From assembly GCA_905202595.1 (NCBI GenBank), contig CAJKSP010000007.1:1-64000 (forward strand): 64,000 nt of DNA. Direction: 5' to 3'. The position numbers and the translations under genes were made by a program. The DNA is from an uncultured Sutterella sp. (GTDB lineage Bacteria; Pseudomonadota; Gammaproteobacteria; Burkholderiales; Burkholderiaceae_F). This document shows, piece after piece, positions 33,653 to 42,535 of the stretch; the first letter of the stretch is position 1; every line of letters begins with the position of its first letter. The notes beneath the pieces were generated by a model. That model ran no database searches. It saw nothing but the letters and a program-made list of their open reading frames with translations, and had not been told where the DNA came from.

Positions 33653-35239
33653 ATGGAATCCAAGCATTGCGCTTCGAAGACTGTCCGCGCTTTCCGCGGC
33701 GCCGCGCTTTCTGCGGCGTCCGCTGCTGCGCTTGCGCTGGCGCTCTGCGCGCCTGCTGCAGGGCAGGCCAAGGAGATTACGGTTGCAATCGGCGCCGCCT
33801 TTTCAACGCTGGATCCTTACGACTGCCCGGACGTCTTGACGCGCGTCGTCTCGAAGTCCATCTACGAGGGCCTCTACACCTACGACAAGGATCTGAAGCC
33901 TGTCCCGGAGCTGGCCGAGTCCTACGAGGTCTCGCCCGACAGCCGCATCTATACGATCCAGCTCAAGAAGGGGGTGAAGTTTCATAACGGCGAAGACTTC
34001 AATGCCGAGGCCGTGAAGGTGAACTTCGACCGCTTCATCAATCCGGACAACCATCTGAGCCGCCTTTCCGCCTACTCGATGATCGAGCGCGTCGATGCGC
34101 TTGACCCGTCGACGGTCCGCTTCACGCTCAAGCAGCCGATGGCGGGCTTCATCACGCGCCTCGCTGCGACGACGCCGCAGATGATCTGCCCGCAGTACGT
34201 CAAGCAGTACGGCAAGAATAAGCAGCTCGCCACGCGCGCCTGCGGCACGGGTCCCTATGTCTTCGACACCTACAGCCCGACGGACGGACTGCATGTGAAG
34301 AAGAACCCAAACTACCGCGTGCCGGGGCTGCCGAAGCTTGACGGCATCTACTGGGTGCCGGTGGTGGAAAACGCGACCCGCGCGGCCATGCTCCGCTCGG
34401 GAGAGGCGCAGTACGTGACGCCCATGCCCGTCGAGCAGATTGCGATGCTCAAGGACGACAAGTCGATCGAAATCCAGACGATTCCGGGCCTCATGTCGCG
34501 CTATCTCTCGATCAACAACTCGGTGAAGCCCTTCACCGACAAGCGCGTGCGCGAAGCGATCAACTACGCCATCAACAAGGAGGCGCTCTGCAAGGTGGCC
34601 TATTCGGGCTACGCGGTCCCCATGGAAGGCATCATTCCGGCGGGTCTGCCCACGCACCTCAAGATGGGTCCCTGGCCCTACGATCCGAAGAAGGCGCGCG
34701 AGCTCCTGAAGGAAGCGGGCTATCCGAACGGCTTTGAAACGACGCTCTGGTCGGGCTACTCCAACACGACGGCCTCGAAGGCAGTGCAGTTCATCCAGCA
34801 GCAGCTCGCTCAGGTCGGCATCAAGGTGACGACGCGCCTCCTCGAGCCGGGCGTGCGCACGTCGGACGTCTACAGCGTCAAGAATCCGAAGGACGCGAAG
34901 GTCCGCCTCTACTACATCGGCTGGTCGGATTCGACGATGGATCCGGATCTGACGATCCGTCCGATTCTCGACAGCCGCGAGGCGCCCCCGCGCTTCATGA
35001 ATGCGGCCTACTACAACAATCCGAAGCTCGACGCGGTGCTTGACAAGGCGGCGGTGGAAGTGAATGCCGAGAAGCGCCAGGCGCTCTACAACGAGGCGCA
35101 GGAAATGGTCTGGAAGGATGCGCCCTGGGGCTTCCTCCTCTATGAAGTCAACACCGCCGGCGCGAACGTGCATCTGAAGAACTTCACGATCCGCGCGGAC
35201 AGCGGCTTCGACTTCTACAACGCCTACTGGGAGGAGTGA
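33653..35239 (+). CDS. periplasmic peptide/solute-binding protein (SBP_bac_5 family)
   Basis: A 528-residue exported binding protein of the DppA/OppA family. The signal peptide ends near AGQAK. The mature part begins EITVAIGAAFSTLDPYD and contains KSIYEGLYTYDKDLKPVPELAESYEVSPDSR, the family opening. The later SINNSVKPFTDKRVREAINYAINKE signature is also complete. GGAGG precedes the ATG. No permease or ATPase genes follow, so it is an orphan binding protein that must share a transporter encoded elsewhere. Family members bind peptides, nickel chelates, glutathione or haem, and the ligand cannot be told here. The divergent amidohydrolase hints at an acyl-amino acid or peptide. Confidence 0.9.
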   Translation: MESKHCASKTVRAFRGAALSAASAAALALALCAPAAGQAKEITVAIGAAFSTLDPYDCPDVLTRVVSKSIYEGLYTYDKDLKPVPELAESYEVSPDSRIYTIQLKKGVKFHNGEDFNAEAVKVNFDRFINPDNHLSRLSAYSMIERVDALDPSTVRFTLKQPMAGFITRLAATTPQMICPQYVKQYGKNKQLATRACGTGPYVFDTYSPTDGLHVKKNPNYRVPGLPKLDGIYWVPVVENATRAAMLRSGEAQYVTPMPVEQIAMLKDDKSIEIQTIPGLMSRYLSINNSVKPFTDKRVREAINYAINKEALCKVAYSGYAVPMEGIIPAGLPTHLKMGPWPYDPKKARELLKEAGYPNGFETTLWSGYSNTTASKAVQFIQQQLAQVGIKVTTRLLEPGVRTSDVYSVKNPKDAKVRLYYIGWSDSTMDPDLTIRPILDSREAPPRFMNAAYYNNPKLDAVLDKAAVEVNAEKRQALYNEAQEMVWKDAPWGFLLYEVNTAGANVHLKNFTIRADSGFDFYNAYWEE

Positions 35240-35261
35240 GCGGGCGCTTTTCCTGGGCGGC

Positions 35262-35288
35262 CTGAAGCGCGGCAAGCCTTCGCTTCAG
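35262..35288. terminator. weak hairpin between convergent genes
   Basis: CTGAAGCG and CGCTTCAG pair around an 11-base loop, with GC-rich flanks that could extend the stem. There is no T run. Confidence 0.4.
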
Positions 35289-35335
35289 ACCGGCCCGCCA
35301 GGGGATGACGCGGGGCGGGCAGAGCGGCGGCGCGT

Positions 35336-36604
35336 TCAATAAGCGAAGCCGCCGCGCTTCCCGCCTAACTCCTCATCGTCGTCCTCGCCTTCATCTTCAT
35401 CGTCGTCGTCCTCGTCCCCATCGATTCCGCTGTGGTCTTTCTCCCAGCGCGCGATCTCCTCTTCTTCTTCCTTCTTGCGCTTGTATTCGGCGATCGCGTG
35501 CGCTACGACGAGCTCGCGAGGCGTGCAGCGCGATGCAATCACGTTCAGAAGGCGCTCGCTTCTGCTCGATTGGAGGCAGGACAGCCAGAGGCTTTCATCG
35601 CGGCCGAGCAGCGTCAGGATTTCTTCCTCCGAGAGTTCTTCGAGAATGCTGATGTTTTCCAGGAGCGCTTCGCGCACGCCGGGATCCGGATCGTTCAAAA
35701 GCCTGCGGCCGTTGTTGCAGTCGAAGACTTTTCGCGCCGCAGCGGCGCGAAGCCTGGGATCCGCGCTTTGGCAGAGCTTGTAGAGAAAGAGCTTGGGCGA
35801 AGGCAGGTCGGGCATTTGCAGAATGCCTTCCGTCGAATCGGGGCTGAATTCGAGCGCATGGCCTTGCGGCGAAACGAGGACGAAGCGCTCGCGATCGGGG
35901 AGGAGATCCTCCCAGCCGGCAGGAAGCGTCTCATCAAAAGCGTCATCGTCGTTCTCAGCGGCTGCGTCGGCCTGCTCTTTGAGCCCCGGGAAAATGCTCG
36001 CTAGCGAGATCCCCTTCGTGGGGAAAAACTCATTCGACAGCGCGCGCAGGAAGTCGGCAAGCGCCGCTGCGGCGGGCGTGCCTTTCGCGCGAAGCTCGGC
36101 GTCGAACGCCTGAGCGGCTTCGGTCAGCCGGCTCGCGATGAAGCGGCAGCGCTCGTCGGTGCGCTCGCTCTCGGCAAGCGACTCCCAGATGCAGTTGGCG
36201 TACCGGTAGCTGAAGGCCTCGAGGAGATCCTCGGCGTAGTCGAAGCGGGAGGCGGCAAAGCGCGCAAAGCCCTGCGGATCGCGGAGAGCGAAGAAGGGCA
36301 GCGCGTCGTCGTTGTTCTTCAGTTCGCTGCGCACGCTCGAGCAGGGATCGAGCGCAAGCGCGGCGGCGTCTTCGGGCGCAAGCCCGGGCAGGTTGGCGGC
36401 GGTCTGGCGGACTCGCATCTGCGGATCGCGTGCGAGCTCGCGTGCGATGTCGGCGTAGCCCGGCGTGTCCCGCGGGAGCTGGCGGCGGTCCAGGATCTGG
36501 AGCGCAAAGCGCTTGTCTATCCAGACGGACATGAGATCCTGTTCGGATTTTTGGGAGCGCAGGCAGAGGCGCCACTGAGATTCGGCAGCGGTGGAAGTCG
36601 TCAT
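35336..36604 (-). CDS. HEAT/LRV-like repeat protein with acidic tail, function unknown
   Basis: A 422-residue protein that I cannot assign to a named family. Repeated short helical units of the form DPxxRVRxxAAxN are seen: RDPQMRVRQTAANLPGL, LDPCSSVRSELKNN, ADPRLRAAAARKVF and NDPDPGVREALLENI. This resembles leucine-rich-variant or HEAT repeats, which act as protein-binding scaffolds. The C-terminus has a charged helix (YKRKKEEEEEIARWEKD), then a run of Asp/Glu. There is no signal peptide or membrane segment. The frame is open for 166 codons upstream, but that part is Arg-rich, non-coding-looking sequence, so the ATG at 36604 is used. It lies directly downstream of the lipid-export genes on the same strand. 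Confidence 0.75.
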   Translation of the reverse strand: MTTSTAAESQWRLCLRSQKSEQDLMSVWIDKRFALQILDRRQLPRDTPGYADIARELARDPQMRVRQTAANLPGLAPEDAAALALDPCSSVRSELKNNDDALPFFALRDPQGFARFAASRFDYAEDLLEAFSYRYANCIWESLAESERTDERCRFIASRLTEAAQAFDAELRAKGTPAAAALADFLRALSNEFFPTKGISLASIFPGLKEQADAAAENDDDAFDETLPAGWEDLLPDRERFVLVSPQGHALEFSPDSTEGILQMPDLPSPKLFLYKLCQSADPRLRAAAARKVFDCNNGRRLLNDPDPGVREALLENISILEELSEEEILTLLGRDESLWLSCLQSSRSERLLNVIASRCTPRELVVAHAIAEYKRKKEEEEEIARWEKDHSGIDGDEDDDDEDEGEDDDEELGGKRGGFAY

Positions 36605-36795
36605 ACCAAGCCTATGCAGAGAAGTTTCCGCTCCTGAGGTCTGGAGCAGAGAAAGAGACGGCGGAAGGACGGCGGCGCCGGCATCGGGCCGCGCCTTCTT
36701 CTGCATAGGATTCTGAAGCCGCCTGCGGCAGATAGCGCCGCGGAGAAGCTGAAGCTTCTGCGTCAATGAGCAGCGCAGGCGGCTTCTCAAGCGGA

Positions 36796-37545
36796 TCAGT
36801 CGGCTGAGGCGATGGTGAGCGAATAGCTTTCCGCTTCGTTGGTGATCGTTGCGAGAAAGCGGCCGTGCGCCTTGGTGACGACGGCTCGGAGCATGACGCG
36901 GCCTGCAATGACGAGCGTGCGGGTTCGGGTGCCGCTGCGTTCGGCTTCGCTCACAGTTCCTTCCGGATAGGCGCGGCGGACGCTTTCGAGCGGCCAGAGA
37001 ACGAACATCAGATCGCGCAGGAAATGCGCCGCATCGATGCGGCCGTCGAGCTGCGGGCTTCGGGATTCGGAAACGCCTGCATTCGTATAAGAGAAGCGCC
37101 ACACGGTGAGCCCCATGGCTGTGATGACGGCGGCAATGCGCTTCTGGTCGATCAGCACCATGGCTCGAAGCGGCGGAACGGAAGCGGGAGCGCCTTCGTC
37201 GAGCGCGCGCTGCAGAAAGCGCACTTGAATGAGCTGGTCGAGCGTGAGCGTCGGCGCTTTGGAAAGCGGCATCAGCCGGACGGGGACGACGCGGGGCGCC
37301 TGCTGAGGTTCAGCTGCGGCTTTCGAGGCTTCGCGATGCTGTCGTTCCGATGCGGTGCGAGCGGGTTCAGCCGTGCGGACGGGAGACGCCTGCTGCGGAA
37401 GCGGCCCCGCTTCAAGAAGCGCGCAGCCGGCGAGCGCGGCCGGGAGCAGCAGCGCGGCGAAGCGGGCGCGCCGTGCGCTCGGCAGCGGACGGGCGCGGCG
37501 TACTGGCGGAAAAGAGAAATTCGCGGGAAGACGGAAGTTCAGCAT
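36796..37545 (-). CDS. DUF3261-type lipoprotein of the aryl-polyene locus
   Basis: A 249-residue lipoprotein. A long basic leader precedes the lipobox (LLLPAALAGC, Cys about residue 41), and a Pro/Ala/Glu-rich linker leads to a folded domain from about residue 90. The domain (LDQLIQVRFLQRALDEG, DQKRIAAVITAMGLTVWRFSYTNAG, then DAAHFLRDLMFVLWPLESVRRAYP) matches my recollection of DUF3261 proteins encoded in aryl-polyene clusters. Those proteins are thought to act at the outer membrane in lipid display. It is the last clearly cluster-like gene of block 1, 81 bases after the MMPL exporter. The family call rests on sequence feel plus context. Confidence 0.7.
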   Translation of the reverse strand: MLNFRLPANFSFPPVRRARPLPSARRARFAALLLPAALAGCALLEAGPLPQQASPVRTAEPARTASERQHREASKAAAEPQQAPRVVPVRLMPLSKAPTLTLDQLIQVRFLQRALDEGAPASVPPLRAMVLIDQKRIAAVITAMGLTVWRFSYTNAGVSESRSPQLDGRIDAAHFLRDLMFVLWPLESVRRAYPEGTVSEAERSGTRTRTLVIAGRVMLRAVVTKAHGRFLATITNEAESYSLTIASAD

Positions 37546-37626
37546 GGACCTCGGCGCAGAAGGCGGAAAGAAACGTGCGGCGGATTCAATCGGCCGCCGG
37601 GGAGGACGGATCGAAGCCTCCCGCTC

Positions 37627-40161
37627 TCATCTTAGCTTTTCGGAACGCTTCGGCCTCAGCAGCGGCGCAGCGATCCAGATCGCAGTCTGTCCCGTGAGCA
37701 CCATGAGGCCGAAGGCCGAGAGCGCGGGCGTGCTCGAGAGCGCCAGCAGTCCGAAGGAGAGCATCGTCGTCACGCCCGAGAAGAGGATGGCCGCCGAGGT
37801 GCGGCCGTCGTCCGGACTGCTGCAGAGGAAGATGCCGTAGTCGACGCCGAGTCCTAGGAGGAGCACGGCGGCAAGCGCCGCGAAGAGCGTGACGGGAATG
37901 CCAGCCCAGCCGAAGAAGCCGAGCGCGGCGGCGATGCCGAAGACGGCCGGGGCCAAGGCTCGCCAGCCGGCGCGCCCGAAGCGAAGCGTCAGGATTCCCC
38001 AGAGGAGCAGGGCGCTCGCGCCCGTAAAGGCGAAGACGAGCGTGCGGTAGTGCGAGAGCGTGCGGTTCATGCTTGCCGTCATGTCGACGAAGGCCGCGCC
38101 CTCGACGCTTTCGGCCGCCCTCGCCAGCGCAGGGAGCGACGCCGGGTCGGCGCCGGCGATCATGACGAGGATGGCGGCGCGCCCGGGCTCGTCGGCGAGC
38201 ACATGAGGCGCGATAAGCGGCGCAAAGGGCGACTGAAGCAGGCCGTCAAGCGTCACGAGGCGGCTGCCGGGTCCTTCGGGCGCGGCGCCGAGAAGAGCCA
38301 GGGCATCGGGCGCCGCGAGGGCGGCGGCGCGCTTGGCGAGCGCCTCCGTGCGGCGCTGTTCGGCTTCTGTCGGCAGCCATTCGGCGAGGCCCGAAGGCCG
38401 GATCTTCGAGAGCGCCGGATCAGCGGCGATTTGTCGGCGGAGGCGGGATTCGCGCTCGAGCGCTTCATCCATCGACGCGCCTTGGACGACATAGGCCTGC
38501 GCCGGCGAAGGCAGGCCGAGCCGGCGGCCGACGGCGGCCTGCGCATCGATGAGGGCCTGCGGCGCGCCCTGCAGATCGCTGATGCCCGAAGCGAGCTGCA
38601 CCTGCGAGAGGCCGCCCGCGATGGCGCCGAAAATCGCCGCGAGAACAAGCTGGACGCTTCTGCTTCGTAGCGTTCCGGCATCCAGCCGGGGAATCTTCGG
38701 CAGCGTCCGCTCGAGGAGCGCCATAAGGCGCGTTTCGCGCTTCGGCGCTGCCCATTCCGCAAAGGGGAGCAGCGTCAGTACGGCGCCGAGCGCAGCCAGA
38801 ACGCCGACGGCGGCAAGGAGCGCCATCTGCTTGAGGCCCGGCAGCGGGGTGAGGCCGAGGACTGCATAGGCGGCAGCGGTGGAACCCGCAGCGAGGACGA
38901 GCGCCGGGAGCAGCCGGGCGCGCCGCTCGAAGGGGCCTTCGCCCGGGCGCTTCAGCGCAAACCAGTGCGAGGAATAGTCGATGGAGACGCCGATGAGCGT
39001 TGCGCCGAAGACGAAGGTGATGAGCGAAAGCTTCCCGAAGACGGCAAACGACGCGCCGAGCGCGCAGAGAAAGCCGATGGCAACGGTGAGCGCCATGGAC
39101 GCCATCGCTGCGGCGCGTCCGAAGAGCGCCGCAGCAAAGACGAGAACGCCGGCGCCGGAGACGAGGCCGATGAGCGCAAGTTCGCTCGAAGCGCGCTCTG
39201 CGATCGCATCCGTAAAAAGCGGCACGCCGGCAGCGGCTGCAGAGAGGGAAAAGCCGGCCGCTTCTGCGGCGGCCTGCGCTTCTGAGGCGGCGGCAGCGAC
39301 GGCGCGGGAGAGATCGCCGCACCCGGATTCGGCGGCGCCGGGTCTTGCCGAGAGCGAGACGAGCCAGCTCGAGACGCCCGCCGCCGCTTCCTGCGCTTCG
39401 GGCTTGAGCTTCACAACGGATGTCGACGCGGCGCTTCCCGAGAGCGCGCCGGCGGCGTCGATCGGGAGGGCGGCCGTCTTCGAGAAGAGCCAGCGGTCGT
39501 AGAGGCAGAAGGGATCTTTGGAAAAGCCGAGAATTTTCGGCATGGAGGCCGACAAGAGGCAGGCGAGCATCTGCGAGCGAAGCGCGCTTCGCGCGGCCGG
39601 ATTGCCGCCGCCGGCTTCTGCGGCGGCAGTGCCTTTTTGCAGCGCCTGAATCGAAGCGGGATCGGCCAGGTGGCCGGCGGCGTTTGGAATCGCAGGAAGC
39701 TCTGCCCGCCGAGCGCTCGGGGCCGGCGCGTCGAGAAAGAGGCTCGCGCCGTCGGGCGCGCCCTGCGGCCGCGCGCTGAGAAGCGATTCGGCAAAGCGGC
39801 GCGCGATGGCTTGCGGCGCCACCTGAGCGGCGGGCTTCTCTTCGGCGGCGATCGGCTTGAATGTCAGAACGGCCGTCACGCGGCCGGCGCCGCTTTGCGC
39901 AAGATTCGCCTTGAGGCGCGCTTCAAGATCTTCTGGAATCGCGTCGGAAAGACGATTCGGCAGCAGCGCCAGAAGATCTGTTTCAAAGGGCGTGCCCGGC
40001 GCGCTGAAGCGTTCAGCCGTCACGCCTGCGGCGAGCGCAATCAGAACGAGCATCAGCCCGGCAGCGATGCGGCCGCGGGCGGCGTCGAAGAAGCGGCGTA
40101 GAAGCGTCATGAGCGGGGAGGCATGAGGAGGCGATGGGGAAAGCGGCTGCTGCCGCCTCAT
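37627..40161 (-). CDS. MMPL/RND-family lipid exporter of the aryl-polyene locus
   Basis: An 844-residue membrane protein with two homologous halves. Each half has one N-terminal helix, a large periplasmic domain and five clustered helices (helices 2-6 near residues 330-470 and 8-12 near 730-840). The motif GVSIDYSSHWFAL in the first half and GLGVDYGIFLCSS in the second carry the proton-relay Asp-Tyr pairs of MMPL transporters (the VDYxxF type). It should move a lipid or polyene lipid across or out of the inner membrane toward the LolA-like carrier encoded next to it. An ATG at 40110 is an alternative start; neither has a good ribosome-binding site. Confidence 0.88.
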   Translation of the reverse strand: MRRQQPLSPSPPHASPLMTLLRRFFDAARGRIAAGLMLVLIALAAGVTAERFSAPGTPFETDLLALLPNRLSDAIPEDLEARLKANLAQSGAGRVTAVLTFKPIAAEEKPAAQVAPQAIARRFAESLLSARPQGAPDGASLFLDAPAPSARRAELPAIPNAAGHLADPASIQALQKGTAAAEAGGGNPAARSALRSQMLACLLSASMPKILGFSKDPFCLYDRWLFSKTAALPIDAAGALSGSAASTSVVKLKPEAQEAAAGVSSWLVSLSARPGAAESGCGDLSRAVAAAASEAQAAAEAAGFSLSAAAAGVPLFTDAIAERASSELALIGLVSGAGVLVFAAALFGRAAAMASMALTVAIGFLCALGASFAVFGKLSLITFVFGATLIGVSIDYSSHWFALKRPGEGPFERRARLLPALVLAAGSTAAAYAVLGLTPLPGLKQMALLAAVGVLAALGAVLTLLPFAEWAAPKRETRLMALLERTLPKIPRLDAGTLRSRSVQLVLAAIFGAIAGGLSQVQLASGISDLQGAPQALIDAQAAVGRRLGLPSPAQAYVVQGASMDEALERESRLRRQIAADPALSKIRPSGLAEWLPTEAEQRRTEALAKRAAALAAPDALALLGAAPEGPGSRLVTLDGLLQSPFAPLIAPHVLADEPGRAAILVMIAGADPASLPALARAAESVEGAAFVDMTASMNRTLSHYRTLVFAFTGASALLLWGILTLRFGRAGWRALAPAVFGIAAALGFFGWAGIPVTLFAALAAVLLLGLGVDYGIFLCSSPDDGRTSAAILFSGVTTMLSFGLLALSSTPALSAFGLMVLTGQTAIWIAAPLLRPKRSEKLR

Positions 40162-40201
40162 GATGCTATCGCGGCGGCGCGTCCGCCGCTCAGGGCGGAC
40201 T

Positions 40202-40858
40202 TCACCGCTCAGCCTTCACGTCCGAAAAGCGCATGACCGTGCGGTCGCCGCCTGCGGCTGCGCCGGCGATGTCGACGCGCTCAATGACGTCTCTGCCCCG
40301 GAGCTCGATTTTGGAGATCAGCGCCGCGAGCTGCGCGTCTTTGGGCGCAGCCGTAATGATCACGCCTTCGGGACCTTCGGCGCCGGAGAGTTCGAAGAGC
40401 TCGGAGAGGACGCTGAAGTTGCCGCAGAGAATGCCCGCGAGCAGCGCCGACACCCGTCCCGCTGCCGGCGAGGCGTTCGGGGCGCTTTCAAAGCCTTCGG
40501 CTTCAAAGCGGATGCCCGCCGGCGAGATGGTCATGACGCTTGCAAAGGGCGCCTGAGTCTCCCAGCGGAGCACGCCGCCGCGCAGCGAAAAGATGCCCGA
40601 TGAGACGAGGGGCTTCGGAAAGCCGGGCACGGTTTTGACTTCTTCAAACCGTCCCGAAACGCTTTGGGCGCGAAGCTTTTCGAGCGCCTCTGCGGAAATG
40701 CCCGGGATGCTCGGCAGCGCCTGAGCTTCTGCGCGGGACGGCGTGGCCGGCGGCGCCTTGGCGGCATAAGCCGGTGCGGCGGAATGGAGTGCGAGCGCTG
40801 CGGCGCCGATCGCGATCGCGGCAGCGGTTCGGAGGGAGCGTATGGAGAGCATCGTCAT
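40202..40858 (-). CDS. LolA-like periplasmic lipid carrier
   Basis: A 218-residue protein with a signal peptide (cleavage near AYAA). The following domain has the half-barrel pattern of LolA: SVSGRFEEVKTVPGFPKPLVSSGIFSLRGGVLRWETQAPFAS matches the usual F-x-Q-x-K...L-x-S-x-G-x-F opening and the LxWxxxxPF signature. Second-half strands include GGDRTVMRFSDV. In aryl-polyene and related lipid loci a LolA-like protein accompanies the MMPL exporter and probably ferries the lipid through the periplasm. The start at 40858 removes an unneeded 35-residue open extension. It lies between thioesterase and exporter genes. Confidence 0.85.
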   Translation of the reverse strand: MTMLSIRSLRTAAAIAIGAAALALHSAAPAYAAKAPPATPSRAEAQALPSIPGISAEALEKLRAQSVSGRFEEVKTVPGFPKPLVSSGIFSLRGGVLRWETQAPFASVMTISPAGIRFEAEGFESAPNASPAAGRVSALLAGILCGNFSVLSELFELSGAEGPEGVIITAAPKDAQLAALISKIELRGRDVIERVDIAGAAAGGDRTVMRFSDVKAER

Positions 40859-40901
40859 GAGGTCTGCAAGAGGTGTGAGCAAGCGAACGCTTTCCTGAAG
40901 A

Positions 40902-41402
40902 TCACTGCGCCTGAGCGGCATGCGCGGCCTGCCAGCAGGCTTCTGCTCGGGCGAAGGCGTCAAGCATCGCCTGCGGCGTCTCCCAGCAGGTCATTCGGGT
41001 CTTCATGTCGACAGGAATCTGAACGGTTTCCGCTCGGGTCGTCAGACACGGCGTCGATTCGGGCGATGCGCCGCCGAGGCGCTCAATTTCGTAAGCGACG
41101 ACCAGCTTGGGCGAGCGCTCGATGATGCCTGCGCGAAGCCGGATGCGGTCTTCAAAGAAGAGCGGCTGCGCATAGCGGATCGCCAGATCCGTCACAGGGT
41201 AGGCGTAGCCGGCGGCCAGCATCTCGCGGTAGCCCCAGCCGAGCCGCTTGAGGAGCTTCGAGCGAACGGCTTCAAGCAGCTGCGGATAGGCGCCGTGATA
41301 GACGACGTCCATGGGGTCGAGCAGGTCGAAGGTCACCTCTCTGTCGAGCGTTTCAATCCAGCAGGGGGAAAGGCCTTCGAAAGGGCGCCGTCTGATGCTC
41401 AT
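40902..41402 (-). CDS. hotdog-fold acyl thioesterase
   Basis: A 166-residue 4-hydroxybenzoyl-CoA-thioesterase-like protein. The motif FDLLDPMDVVYHGAYPQLLEAVR corresponds to the family's D-x-x-G-x-V-x-x-x-x-Y-x-x-x-x-E region with the catalytic Asp, and the DLAIRYAQPLFFEDRIRLRAGI strand pair follows. Thioesterases of this type in polyene lipid clusters release or edit acyl chains from acyl carrier protein. Its start overlaps the stop of the acyltransferase gene by 4 bases. The final 30 residues are an Ala-rich helix. Confidence 0.83.
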   Translation of the reverse strand: MSIRRRPFEGLSPCWIETLDREVTFDLLDPMDVVYHGAYPQLLEAVRSKLLKRLGWGYREMLAAGYAYPVTDLAIRYAQPLFFEDRIRLRAGIIERSPKLVVAYEIERLGGASPESTPCLTTRAETVQIPVDMKTRMTCWETPQAMLDAFARAEACWQAAHAAQAQ

Positions 41403-42535
41403 GCTGTTTTCCAGAAGTCGAAGAAGTTGAACCAGTCCCAGGGCGAGCGCAGGATGTCGCGCTCGAGTTCGCGCGCATAAGCGGCCATGAGGGCCTTGAG
41501 CGCTTCGTCGCGGCTTCGCCGCGGCGCTGACGGCGCCTCGGAAATGGAGGCGAAGCGCACGCGGTAGATGCGTCCGCCTTTGGAAGGCGGAATCCAGAAG
41601 CGTCCGTCGGAAAGCGTCTGCGGGCCGGTGCCGTAGGCTTCAGGCGCGTCGCACGCATAAGCTCTCGTGCAGGTCATCATGCGCAGCGGGCACTTGAGAA
41701 GCGCCGCGAGGAGGGCGCCTCCGGTGGGAAAGCGCGCGGGAGCGCCGAGAAAGGGCACTGCCGCCGCGGCTTCGGAGGCAATCGGCGTGCGGTCGCCCGC
41801 AAGAATCACGTAGGCGCCCCGCTCGACCCGTTCGGAGAGCTCGATAGCGAGGGCGGGCGTGAATCGGCCGATTTCAAAGAAAGAGACGTCGGCCGGCTCG
41901 CCGCCGGCAGCCTTCAAAAGCGCATTGAAGCGGGCAGCATGGCCGGTGTACTGAAGCGCGACGAGCTCATGCCCTGTGCGCAGCCGCGCCTCTCGGGCCA
42001 GGAGCTCCTGGCAGCCGGCATGCGACGTCAGGAGCACGCAGCCCGTTCGATCGGCGTCGTTGGCAAAGAGGCCCCCGTCCTCAATCAGAAGGCCGGGCTG
42101 CGCGAGGCCTGACTGCGGACCGGCTGATGCGGCGAATTTGTCTGCGATCGCATCGCCGAAATGAGAAAGGTGTGCGAGGCCCGACCGCGCGTCGGGCGAC
42201 CATGCAGCGCCTTCATGAAGAAGCGCCGCCAAGGGATGCCCGGGGATTTGGAGCAGCGCTCGGCTTTGCGGCGAAGCGAGCAGCGCCTGGGCGGCTCGGC
42301 GCTGATAGTCAAAGATCGTGCTGCGCAGCCGGGGACTCGCGAGCCAGTAGCCCGCCAGCACCGGAAGCGTCATCGCATGCAGGGCCTTGGGCCCAAGCGC
42401 GCGGCCCAAAAGCAGAAGCAGCCGAATGCCGGCCGCAGACGTGCATTCCTGCATCTGCGACCAGTGGGGCGCTTTTCCCGGCCGTTCCTGCCGTGCAGGA
42501 TCGGCGCCGCCTTCGGCGGCGGGCGTGCGGGTCAT
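41399..42535 (-). CDS. LpxL/HtrB-like acyltransferase (COG4261 type)
   Basis: A 378-residue membrane-associated lysophospholipid-type acyltransferase. Seen are a hydrophobic segment near residues 36-65, LTSHAGCQELLA in the position of the H-x4-D/E catalytic motif, LAGDRTPI as the substrate-binding motif, and a C-terminal SPWDWFNFFDFW that is characteristic of the acyltransferase half of aryl-polyene glycosyltransferase-acyltransferase proteins. In enterobacterial clusters this domain is usually fused to a glycosyltransferase; here the glycosyltransferase is a separate gene overlapping by 4 bases. It probably acylates the lipid anchor of the polyene. Confidence 0.83.
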   Translation of the reverse strand: MTRTPAAEGGADPARQERPGKAPHWSQMQECTSAAGIRLLLLLGRALGPKALHAMTLPVLAGYWLASPRLRSTIFDYQRRAAQALLASPQSRALLQIPGHPLAALLHEGAAWSPDARSGLAHLSHFGDAIADKFAASAGPQSGLAQPGLLIEDGGLFANDADRTGCVLLTSHAGCQELLAREARLRTGHELVALQYTGHAARFNALLKAAGGEPADVSFFEIGRFTPALAIELSERVERGAYVILAGDRTPIASEAAAAVPFLGAPARFPTGGALLAALLKCPLRMMTCTRAYACDAPEAYGTGPQTLSDGRFWIPPSKGGRIYRVRFASISEAPSAPRRSRDEALKALMAAYARELERDILRSPWDWFNFFDFWKTA

